Part shown: positions 19,640 through 28,231 of the stretch, piece by piece
Position numbering within the stretch: position 1 is the stretch's first letter
How the letters are laid out: each line of letters opens with the position of its first letter
Source: Lachnospiraceae bacterium
GTDB lineage: Bacteria > Bacillota > Clostridia > Lachnospirales > Lachnospiraceae
Reading direction: 5' to 3'
Length of the DNA: 64,000 bases
NCBI GenBank assembly: GCA_024696945.1
Contig: JAILGF010000075.1
Span: 1 to 64,000 of the forward strand
The notes under the pieces: generated by a model
Told to the model about the DNA's origin: nothing
The model's input: only the letters and a program-made list of their open reading frames with translations
Databases searched by the model: none
Translations under genes and position numbers: made by a program

Positions 19640-20359
19640 ATGGTGGCGGATAAAACAGACCTGAATAAAAAGAATAAGAACAGCATCGACAAGGATGAAG
19701 GATTGCAGCTGCTGATGTTTCTGGACGAGAAATATTCGAAAGAAAAAGCCGCATCCTTGGTTCAGATATATGCCGATAATCAGGAATACTCCGTGCAGCT
19801 GAAAAAGCTGGAGAAAAGTTCAAAGGCGCTATACGGAAAGACGCTGGCGGCATACCTGAGGGACTTGAATATTATCGGAAGACGGAAGAGCACTTCACAA
19901 AAGGTAAAAGCAGAGGATGCTAAACGATATGAGCAGGCATATGCATTGTGGGAGATAAGCTGCAGTGTCATTGATGCAGAAAGAGAAAACGAACTTCAAA
20001 AACGTTTTGAAGAAAAAAAGAACGAGATGGAAAGGGACATCATCTCAAAGAGAAATAAAATCGTAAAAGCCGCCAATGATAAGATTACGGAGAATTCCAT
20101 TAAGAAGAAGGTAGCCGAAGCTACATTGTCAACGCTCTTTTTTTTCAGATTCAGGGCAAAAAGAGAACAAAGGGCTATCATGGAGGCTTCTGAAGCGGCT
20201 ATTTCTGAAGCAAAACAGGTAATTAAGAATGCAGAGGCTGCTTATGAAGCCGAAATGGCAGAGGTATCCGCCAGGCTATCCGTGATAAGATCACAGATAA
20301 AGATCATTGTTGCAAGTGGAATGCCGTATCCGCCGGAACCGGTGGCGGCAGAGGAATAA
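19640..20359 (+). CDS. coiled-coil hypothetical protein
   Basis: long K/E/A-rich helical stretches. Confidence 0.5.
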   Translation: MVADKTDLNKKNKNSIDKDEGLQLLMFLDEKYSKEKAASLVQIYADNQEYSVQLKKLEKSSKALYGKTLAAYLRDLNIIGRRKSTSQKVKAEDAKRYEQAYALWEISCSVIDAERENELQKRFEEKKNEMERDIISKRNKIVKAANDKITENSIKKKVAEATLSTLFFFRFRAKREQRAIMEASEAAISEAKQVIKNAEAAYEAEMAEVSARLSVIRSQIKIIVASGMPYPPEPVAAEE

Positions 20360-20360
20360 A

Positions 20361-20428
20361 ATACCGCGTACCTGTACGGAACGTTGCCAAAGCAGCATAT
20401 CCGTAAAGACACGCGGTATATTTTTTTA
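20361..20428. terminator. convergent-gene terminator
   Basis: ataccgcgt...acgcggtatattttttt between convergent CDSs. Confidence 0.6.
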
Positions 20429-20438
20429 GAAGCCTTTA

Positions 20439-21704
20439 TCAGTCAAATCCTGCATAGTCCTTCAGCTGGAAGACTCCGTAAAGGGCATATTTCGGATTGC
20501 TGATCGCATCAAACAGAAGGGGCTTGTATTCCTTTCTCCAAGACATATTGTCACTGATACCCCAGAAGGTAAGAGCGTCCATATTAATGGTTCCGGCATC
20601 GACTCTTTCGAATAATCCGTTGATGAGCTCATAATAGAACTGTCCCTGCTTTTTCAGGTTCTCCTCGGTTCCGGGTTTGGGAGCCTGATATTTTCCAAGG
20701 CATACATCAAGCTCGGTAAGCTGGAGCTTGAGTCCGGTTTCTCCGAGCTTATCGACCGTTTTAAAATACTGATCGAGGCTGTCGGAGGTGTAAAGGTGAG
20801 CCTGCAGGCCGATACCGTCTATAAGATATCTGCCGTCTTCATCCACAAGGGTATTTACGAAATCAAACAAGGTCTGTGTTTTGAACTGCTCGTTATAGTC
20901 ATTGTAATAAAGATCTATGGTTTCGGGAGCATATTTATCTGCATAATAGAACGCATACCACATATAGTCGTCACCGATTATCTGTGTCCAGCGGTTCTGA
21001 CGCTTTGTGCCGTTCTCCATCCAGGCTTCGTTTATGACATCGTATGCGTAGAAGAGATCGATATATCCAAGGTCTTCAAGAGTCTTGAAAACATCCCTGA
21101 TATAACCTTCCAGACGTGCAAGCATGGTTTCACGATCGACAAAGCCCTTATTCTGGTCAAAATCCTCATGGAAGATCCACTCGGGAGTCTGGCTGTACCA
21201 TACAAGAGTGTGGCCTCTCATGGAGAAGTTATTTTCCTGGGCAAATTTCATCATTTTCAGAGCGTCGCTGTTGAACTCGACAACGAGCTCGCCGGTCTCC
21301 TGGCTCTTCTTTTTGTTGAAGAGATAGTCGGGCTTCATGGAATTTTCCATTGTTACGCTGTTAAAATGATTTGTAAGGAGCTTTTTTGTGCCTGCACGGT
21401 CGAGCATCTGTGTGTTGAGGCAGGTGCCGACTTTCATGCCATGAGCAGCAAAAAGGTCCTTTAGGTATTGCCCTTCGAGCGGGTCGGGAGCTTCAGTGGG
21501 AGTCGCTGTGGGAACTTCCGTAGGTGTAGCCGTAGGTTCGGTTTCGGTAGGGGTAACTTCCGAGGTAACTTCCGGAGTATTTGTCGGAGCCTCGGTGATC
21601 GGAGCGGCTGTGGGGGTAGTATCCGGTTCAGTCTTTGGACTGCTGCATCCCGCAAGCGAGATGATCATTACTGCGATGATCAATATCGATAGCTTTTTTT
21701 TCAT
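20439..21704 (-). CDS. endo-1,4-beta-xylanase, GH10, lipoprotein with Thr/Pro/Glu linker
   Basis: SLAGCSS lipobox; RGHTLVWYSQTPEW; YDVINEAWMENG; LQLTELDVCLG. Confidence 0.93.
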   Translation of the reverse strand: MKKKLSILIIAVMIISLAGCSSPKTEPDTTPTAAPITEAPTNTPEVTSEVTPTETEPTATPTEVPTATPTEAPDPLEGQYLKDLFAAHGMKVGTCLNTQMLDRAGTKKLLTNHFNSVTMENSMKPDYLFNKKKSQETGELVVEFNSDALKMMKFAQENNFSMRGHTLVWYSQTPEWIFHEDFDQNKGFVDRETMLARLEGYIRDVFKTLEDLGYIDLFYAYDVINEAWMENGTKRQNRWTQIIGDDYMWYAFYYADKYAPETIDLYYNDYNEQFKTQTLFDFVNTLVDEDGRYLIDGIGLQAHLYTSDSLDQYFKTVDKLGETGLKLQLTELDVCLGKYQAPKPGTEENLKKQGQFYYELINGLFERVDAGTINMDALTFWGISDNMSWRKEYKPLLFDAISNPKYALYGVFQLKDYAGFD

Positions 21705-21821
21705 TTTATAAATATCCTCTCTTTTTGTTTCGGAGCATTGCGCTCAGAGGATTACATTCTACTACATTTCGGGATTTTTTTCAATAGTATCGTTTTTATG
21801 GAATAAAAATACACTTAGTAT

Positions 21822-21850
21822 TTGAAAATATACGGGATTTTTGCTATAAT
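21822..21850 (+). promoter_or_regulatory. sigma-A-type promoter
   Basis: TTGAAA-N17-TATAAT. Confidence 0.65.
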
Positions 21851-21906
21851 AGTAAAGTTAGAGTAGAAAAAAATAAAAAAGAGATATAGAAGGAGTTTTT
21901 ATTATT

Positions 21907-23373
21907 ATGAAAAACGGAAGTATTATCAGATTGTTATGTATTCTGCTTGCGTGCGCATTGATCTTCAGTGCGTGCGGAAAGGATGAACCGGAAACAGCTA
22001 AAACGCCGGAAACCACGAAGACAGAGGAAACGGCTAAAACATCGGACACAACCGATACTTCTGAGATTACAGAAACGCCTGAAATTAAAGTAACAGAAAC
22101 AGTGACCGCACCCGTAGAAGAAAAGCTGTCGTTTTTTACGGCTGCCGTAAAGGACGCGGACAGAATGGTGCAGGAAGCAATCGAGCAGTACAACGCCGGG
22201 GATTATTCCCATCTGGCAGAGCCTGTGAAATACAATGTTCTGTGGCTTGGATATACACATGTCACATACGGAGATCTGGATTTTAGGATGACGGATTCCG
22301 ACAGGATGTATATTCAGGCGGTTGCTCTTAATTACGAGAAATCACTCGAAAGCATTACGGATCATAATCTGGATATTACAGTCGATCTGCACTTTATAGA
22401 TGATGAAACTCCTTTAACAATGTATTACGGATATGACTGGCTCTATATGGCACAGGAAACTGCACAGCCGATGATAGACAAGTATAACGAAAGCGGTGAA
22501 TTTGACACGGTGCTTACGACCATTCAGACCGCGGGAGACGAAAACTACAGCAGGAATGAAGGAAAGGAAGGCTTCAGTATCAATTATGCCATACTGGGAT
22601 TATGTACGGCAGGCATGAACTCTGACATGGGCTACTCGACCTTTGATCTTCAGCTGCCCGCAGAAGGAACATTCCCGTTGGAAGATCCCGAGATCCCCTC
22701 ATTGTATGCAACTTCACTTGCAGTTCATGAATGGATGCACCAGCTCGAATATATGGGAACTCTTCTTGGGATAGAATATCCTAATACCCATGCATATATG
22801 GGTCCCGAAGAATTTCCGGGATATCAGGAGTATATAAACGGTGAAAACGATTATGACTTTTTTGAATTCTACAAGCTTGTTCTCACCGGCAAATTACCCT
22901 ATAACGATGGAGACTCTGTTAAGTATGTCGGCATGTATCCCAAGATGTGGCCTCTGATCAAACGCAATGTCTTTAAGCTCGGCAGATTTACCATAAAATC
23001 CTCTGAAGGAAAGGGTTATCTTTCAGGCAGGGAAGAGGAGCCCAGACTGTTCCTTTCGGATGAGCCCTGTGTTTGGAACATCAAATATACGGACAACGGC
23101 AGATTTGTATTTACTCCGGTTGAAATGCCGGATAAACTGATCGACCTTGGCAACGCATGGGATATTGAGGATAATTCGATAAGCCTATGGATATATACCG
23201 GCTATGTCGATGCTCAGAGCTGGAGGATCATCGATAACTCTGACGGAAGCTACTCCATTCAGACTCCTTATGACAGCGGACGCCTTCTGACTGTAAGGGG
23301 AGAACAGGGAGCACTTCTGTGCAGTGAAGGAGCTAACGGAGTACAGAAGTGGGATATTGAACCGGTCAGATAA
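21907..23373 (+). CDS. lipoprotein, putative HExxH metallopeptidase with C-terminal ricin-like (beta-trefoil) domain
   Basis: LIFSACGK lipobox; LAVHEWMHQLEYMG; C-term SLWIYTGYVDAQSWRIIDNSDGSYSI...QKWDIEPV. Confidence 0.6.
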   Translation: MKNGSIIRLLCILLACALIFSACGKDEPETAKTPETTKTEETAKTSDTTDTSEITETPEIKVTETVTAPVEEKLSFFTAAVKDADRMVQEAIEQYNAGDYSHLAEPVKYNVLWLGYTHVTYGDLDFRMTDSDRMYIQAVALNYEKSLESITDHNLDITVDLHFIDDETPLTMYYGYDWLYMAQETAQPMIDKYNESGEFDTVLTTIQTAGDENYSRNEGKEGFSINYAILGLCTAGMNSDMGYSTFDLQLPAEGTFPLEDPEIPSLYATSLAVHEWMHQLEYMGTLLGIEYPNTHAYMGPEEFPGYQEYINGENDYDFFEFYKLVLTGKLPYNDGDSVKYVGMYPKMWPLIKRNVFKLGRFTIKSSEGKGYLSGREEEPRLFLSDEPCVWNIKYTDNGRFVFTPVEMPDKLIDLGNAWDIEDNSISLWIYTGYVDAQSWRIIDNSDGSYSIQTPYDSGRLLTVRGEQGALLCSEGANGVQKWDIEPVR

Positions 23374-23402
23374 TTCAGATTTTATTTATACGGAGAAGGA
23401 CT

Positions 23403-24803
23403 ATGGATTACAAAGGATTTTTATCTGCTTTCAGACGTATTACCTGTATCATGTCGGTAAACCTTAAGGAAGAGGGTGACGAAAGGTATTACGTTGTTGA
23501 TGCAAATGATGCGTATAAACGTACCGTGGTAAAGGACATAGAGGATTTTGCCACGAATGTTCCTTATACAAGATACATTCCGAAGGCCGTAAATTTTGAG
23601 GCACTGTGTGAAAACTGCGCCGCCACTGACAGACCGATACATACATACTTTGAAATAGAGCTTTATAACGCCTGGATGGAGGTATATCTGACTCCGCTTG
23701 AATCCGACGATCCCGATAAGAAGCTACTTCTGTTCTCCTATGAGATGAATCCGAATGCAAACATAGACAAACTGACCGATATATCTCCGGAAACGGCATA
23801 CAATGTTGTGAAAACATGCCTTAAGCTTCGCGAAGCCAGTGATTTCCTGCAATCAATGAAGCTGGTCGTTAAGGATATCCGGGAACAGTGCGGGGCAAGA
23901 AGGTGCAGTATCCTTCTTACGGATTTTGAAAAAAGGAAGTATTCAATGCTTTCGGAGGATTACGGGGATGACCCGAACCAACTGCCTACCGGAGCATACC
24001 AGTCCGAACGTTTCGGTAAAGTGGTCGAGACTTGGCCGAAACTGATGAATAAGAGCAATTGCTTTATGTTCACAAACGAGAGGGAAATGGAAGAGGCCAG
24101 AAAGGTTTCTCCGGAGTGGATAGATAACCTGAAAGGTGATAATGTTAAAACTCTTGTTATATTCCCTCTGCGCTCAAAAAATAAGACAATCGGCTACATC
24201 TGGGCGGGAAATTTTGATCCCGAAAAGGCTTTTATGATAAAGGAGACGCTGAGCCTTACCGCTTTTATCCTGTCTGCGGAGATTGCAAATGAACTGAATA
24301 ACAGAATGCTTAAGGTAATGAGTTCGACAGACCTGCTCACCGGTGTTTTCAACCGTAATGCAATGAACAATAGGATAAGCGATGATATTTACGGGAAAAA
24401 TGAGATAAAGAAACCCTTCGGACTTTTCTTTATTGACGTAAACGGACTGAAAACAGTCAATGATACTAAGGGGCATCTTGCAGGAGACAATCTTCTTAAG
24501 GATGTTGCATCGACACTTAAGGAACTGGGGACTGAGAAGACAGAGATCTACCGTGTGGGCGGAGATGAGTTCATGACAATTACCCCGGATATCACGATGG
24601 AAGAATTTAAAAAATTTAACGAGGTCCTGATCGCCAATTCCGAACGTAAGGACAGAGCCCACTTTGCTGTCGGCGCATGCCACAGTGATGATATAAGTGA
24701 CATCAGAAAGGCAATGCAGAAAGCGGATGCAAGGATGTATGAAATAAAGGCGGAATATTATTCAAGGCATCCCGAATTTGAGTGGCACAGTAAACTTGGA
24801 TGA
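23403..24803 (+). CDS. GGDEF domain protein (diguanylate cyclase) with GAF-like region
   Basis: LTGVFNRNAMNNRI...FFIDVNGLKTVNDTKGHLAGD...YRVGGDEFMTI. Confidence 0.88.
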   Translation: MDYKGFLSAFRRITCIMSVNLKEEGDERYYVVDANDAYKRTVVKDIEDFATNVPYTRYIPKAVNFEALCENCAATDRPIHTYFEIELYNAWMEVYLTPLESDDPDKKLLLFSYEMNPNANIDKLTDISPETAYNVVKTCLKLREASDFLQSMKLVVKDIREQCGARRCSILLTDFEKRKYSMLSEDYGDDPNQLPTGAYQSERFGKVVETWPKLMNKSNCFMFTNEREMEEARKVSPEWIDNLKGDNVKTLVIFPLRSKNKTIGYIWAGNFDPEKAFMIKETLSLTAFILSAEIANELNNRMLKVMSSTDLLTGVFNRNAMNNRISDDIYGKNEIKKPFGLFFIDVNGLKTVNDTKGHLAGDNLLKDVASTLKELGTEKTEIYRVGGDEFMTITPDITMEEFKKFNEVLIANSERKDRAHFAVGACHSDDISDIRKAMQKADARMYEIKAEYYSRHPEFEWHSKLG

Positions 24804-24832
24804 CAGTTATTGCATGATATGACAGAGGTGAG

Positions 24833-25768
24833 GTGTTAGATATGCATCTTGAGACGATTTTTAATAAATTTGTTAATAGCAGGATATTATCCTCCGCACC
24901 TCTGGGTGACGGTCATATAAACGACACCTTCCTGATCCGTGCCGAGAACGGGAAGTATGTCATGCAGCGTGTAAAAAGCACCATGAATATCGAAGCCTGC
25001 CTGTATAATTACGGATTATACTCACCTCTGTGCGATGATTCGGGCTGGCGTTATCCCGTCTGGATGAAGAATTCTGACGGGAAATATTTTTATACCGATG
25101 AAACGGGCTCTTATTGGAGACTGTACAGTTTTATATCAGGTGATATACTGTCTGCTCCCGTTGAGAAAAATATATTATATTCCTGTGGGCAGGGACTTGC
25201 CCGGATGCATACGATATTCAGCAGGCTTCCGGAAACTCCGAAGGCCGTATATCCTCACCTGCATGATCTTTCCTATTATTACGATACCTATTTAAAGGTA
25301 TTGCAAAGCCCGGATATGTATAAGGAGAACCGTGATACTTACATAGAGGAGAAGATCGAGGCCGGGATAGACAAGATGCTTAACGTCAAACAGGGCAGAG
25401 TTTCCGTTATACACGGGGATGCAAAGCTGGCAAATATATTATTCGGTGACGGAAAGGTGATCGGTTTTATCGATTTCGATACCGTTATGCCGGGTTATCC
25501 TCTTGAGGATGTTGCGGATTGCGTACGGTCATGCTGCATAGAGAACGGAAAATTGAACAAGGATAAAGCATACGAGCTTGTCAGAGGATATTCCGATACG
25601 GCTCCGAAAGATATGTCTGCGGATATGGAGCGTCTGCCGGAGGTATTTGACAAGATATGCTTTGAACTGGGATTAAGATATTATACGGATGCGCTGGCAA
25701 ACGAGAAGGTATTTAAGGAAAAGTATCCGGGGTTTAGGCTCGACAGAGCCCGCAGCCTCTTTAACTAA
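24833..25768 (+). CDS. APH-family phosphotransferase (possible N-acetylhexosamine kinase-like)
   Basis: VIHGDAKLANILFGDGKVIGFIDFDTVMPGYPLEDVAD; start may be ATG 24842. Confidence 0.75.
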   Translation: MLDMHLETIFNKFVNSRILSSAPLGDGHINDTFLIRAENGKYVMQRVKSTMNIEACLYNYGLYSPLCDDSGWRYPVWMKNSDGKYFYTDETGSYWRLYSFISGDILSAPVEKNILYSCGQGLARMHTIFSRLPETPKAVYPHLHDLSYYYDTYLKVLQSPDMYKENRDTYIEEKIEAGIDKMLNVKQGRVSVIHGDAKLANILFGDGKVIGFIDFDTVMPGYPLEDVADCVRSCCIENGKLNKDKAYELVRGYSDTAPKDMSADMERLPEVFDKICFELGLRYYTDALANEKVFKEKYPGFRLDRARSLFN

Positions 25769-25791
25769 TCTGATCCAAGGATGGGTATGAA

Positions 25792-28143
25792 ATGAATAAA
25801 GGAAAAAAGATAAATAAGAATGAGAATTATCGCTTAATAAAGAAAAAGCATATACTACCTTCAATAATAGGATTGATCGTGACGTACACAGTCCTGGTGA
25901 TCTGTGCGATCATCCTTATCAATTCGGTTGTCTCATCACTTTGCGATTCAAAGATGGAAGAGGAATATTACCGGATAAAGTATATGGCAGATCTTTATTC
26001 CGACTCGGTGCTTAACAATCCCATACAGGGAAAAATTGTGACTATATCCCAGGTCGGTGCTCTTCTGGATAAAGAAGGCAGAGATTACAAAATAGTTGAA
26101 TACTTTGAAGAAACGGATGAAAACGGTAAAACCAAAAAGAACGAACAAACTGTACTTTTTAAAGGTAAGGATACTATGGGATCTTTTGCAAAAGAAGCAA
26201 AATCCCTGGAGGCCACCGTACGTGAATACCTAAAGGAAGAAGTAGAAGAGGAAGATGATGACGAAGATGTCGACATACTTGTGGATGAGAAAGACAAGAT
26301 CCGCCTGTATTATGACATGAATGAAACGGCACTTGAAGCCGATTCGTACGGAAACCTTGAGTTCGATTATATTGAAACATACAAGAAGCTTAAGAAGGAA
26401 GGAGCACTTTCTGTCTTTAATTCGGATAAGAAAAAGGATAAAGTTACAGTTCCGTTTTATTTCTGGATAAGAGTTGAGCTTGGTGACGGATATGGCTGTT
26501 TATACGGGAAGGCATCCTATGAGATAAAAAGCTCCGATATCCTTATCATTCTTGTCTGTCTGCTCGCTCTGGCGATATTGGCATGTTTCCTTTTCATAGC
26601 CGTATTTATAAGGATCATCAAACGCTTTATTAATCACAGAAAGCTGATGAGGGTTTTCTTTACCGATCTGGAAACCAAAGGCCACAACTGGATGTGGTTT
26701 ACCATAAAGGGTGAAGAACTTTTACATAAGAAGAAATACAATAAGCTTAATTACGCTGTACTGAATATAGTGCTCGTAAAATACAATACCTTCTGTGTAT
26801 GCCATTCTGTGGAAGAGGGAGAAGAGGTTTTGCAGGCCATAAACAGGACGATCATGAAGTATACCTTAAAGGACGAGGCAAGCGCCCATTACGGAATGGC
26901 ATCCTTTGCATCGATCATTAAGTATTCGAGCGATGAGTTCTTGAAGAAGAAGGTTAAGCGTTTGCTTAAACAGCTGGAATCGATAGACAATCACCATAAA
27001 TTGGCGTTCCATATAGGAATAGCGACTCTTCCGGCAACGCAGAATCCGTACGGGACATATCTTGACAGGCAATCTATTGACATCGAGAAAGTCTATAATA
27101 ATGCTTGTGCAGCTACCGCGACTCTTGAGAGCAGTGATGATTCGGCAATAGCTTTCTTTGATGATAAGCTTATCGAAGAGCAGAAGTGGATCGATATCGT
27201 AAATGAGAAGCAGAAGCCGGCTCTTGAAAATGAAGAGTTTGTAGTATATTACCAGCCAAAGTACAATCCTTCCAACGATGAGCTGAGAGGCGCAGAGGCC
27301 CTTATAAGGTGGCAGTCGCCGGATTACGGATTTGTTACTCCGGGAAGATTTATCCCGATATTTGAGAAGAACGGTTTTATCACCGAGATCGACCACTATA
27401 TGATAACCCATGTTGCCAGGGATCAGAAGAGGTGGATGGATCTGGGATATAAGTGCGTGCCGGTATCCGTAAATGTTTCAAGGGCTCACTTTATTGAGGA
27501 GGACCTTGCGGAACAGATAAGGGATGCGGTTGATAAGGAAGGCGCACCGAGGGGCCTTATAGAGATAGAGCTTACCGAAAGTGCTTTCTTTGACGACAAG
27601 AAGGCGATGATAAATACCATTGAGAAGCTGAAAAGCTATGGTTTCGCCGTATCGATGGATGATTTCGGTGCAGGCTATTCATCGCTTAATTCGTTAAAGG
27701 ATATGCCGCTGGATGTCCTGAAACTCGATGCAGATTTCTTCAGAGGTGAGAGCGAGGGCAACAGGGGCGAGATAGTTGTTTCCGAGGCAATAAGACTTGC
27801 AAAGGCTCTTAACATGCGTACCGTTGCAGAGGGCGTTGAGGTGAAGGAACAGGTTGATTTCCTTGCAAAGCAGGGCTGCGATATGATCCAGGGCTACTAT
27901 TATGCTAAGCCCATGACCGGTTCCGACTATGAGCAGAGGATGGCGCAGGCTCAGGCTAAGTCTCAAACTATATCTGAGTCTCAAGATGTATCTGAGTTTC
28001 AAACCGTATCTGAGCCGGATTTGGCAACGGATGTTGAAAATGTACCTATGCCCGAGACGAAGAGTGATGGCGAGCCGGAAACTGAGGAAGCAATAAAATC
28101 GGCACTTGAGGATTACGAGAAGAGAAAAGAAAGTGAGCCATAA
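25792..28143 (+). CDS. membrane EAL-domain c-di-GMP phosphodiesterase with degenerate GGDEF
   Basis: GAEALIRWQSPDYG, IEIELTESAFF, SMDDFGAGYSSL, LKLDADFF, AEGVEVKEQVDFL; two N-term TM segments. Confidence 0.92.
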   Translation: MNKGKKINKNENYRLIKKKHILPSIIGLIVTYTVLVICAIILINSVVSSLCDSKMEEEYYRIKYMADLYSDSVLNNPIQGKIVTISQVGALLDKEGRDYKIVEYFEETDENGKTKKNEQTVLFKGKDTMGSFAKEAKSLEATVREYLKEEVEEEDDDEDVDILVDEKDKIRLYYDMNETALEADSYGNLEFDYIETYKKLKKEGALSVFNSDKKKDKVTVPFYFWIRVELGDGYGCLYGKASYEIKSSDILIILVCLLALAILACFLFIAVFIRIIKRFINHRKLMRVFFTDLETKGHNWMWFTIKGEELLHKKKYNKLNYAVLNIVLVKYNTFCVCHSVEEGEEVLQAINRTIMKYTLKDEASAHYGMASFASIIKYSSDEFLKKKVKRLLKQLESIDNHHKLAFHIGIATLPATQNPYGTYLDRQSIDIEKVYNNACAATATLESSDDSAIAFFDDKLIEEQKWIDIVNEKQKPALENEEFVVYYQPKYNPSNDELRGAEALIRWQSPDYGFVTPGRFIPIFEKNGFITEIDHYMITHVARDQKRWMDLGYKCVPVSVNVSRAHFIEEDLAEQIRDAVDKEGAPRGLIEIELTESAFFDDKKAMINTIEKLKSYGFAVSMDDFGAGYSSLNSLKDMPLDVLKLDADFFRGESEGNRGEIVVSEAIRLAKALNMRTVAEGVEVKEQVDFLAKQGCDMIQGYYYAKPMTGSDYEQRMAQAQAKSQTISESQDVSEFQTVSEPDLATDVENVPMPETKSDGEPETEEAIKSALEDYEKRKESEP

Positions 28144-28151
28144 TTTTTTAT

Positions 28152-28179
28152 AAAAAGTGTTCTTCGGAGCACTTTTTTT
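28152..28179 (+). terminator. hairpin terminator
   Basis: aaaaagtgttcttcggagcacttttttta. Confidence 0.75.
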
Positions 28180-28180
28180 A

Positions 28181-28209
28181 TTGCCTTTTAGCCCTCTTTT
28201 TGTTATACT
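28181..28209 (+). promoter_or_regulatory. sigma-A-type promoter
   Basis: TTGCCT-N17-TATACT, directly after the terminator. Confidence 0.5.
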
Positions 28210-28231
28210 GAAAATTGGGAAGGTATATGCT

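Noticed and set aside
20796-21464. 222-aa plus-strand ORF
   Set aside because: Antisense to the GH10 xylanase; composition artefact.
21461-21711. Short repetitive ORFs (PRxLRK..., GVAVGTSVGVAVG...)
   Set aside because: Alternative frames and antisense of the xylanase Thr/Pro/Glu linker.
27955-28020. Short SQ/SE repeat in the EAL protein tail (SQTISESQDVSEFQTVSEP)
   Set aside because: Low-complexity tail, too short to support a repeat feature.
28157-28231. N-terminal extension of the kinase ORF in the ORF track
   Set aside because: It would start inside the upstream terminator hairpin and before the promoter; ATG 28232 is better placed.
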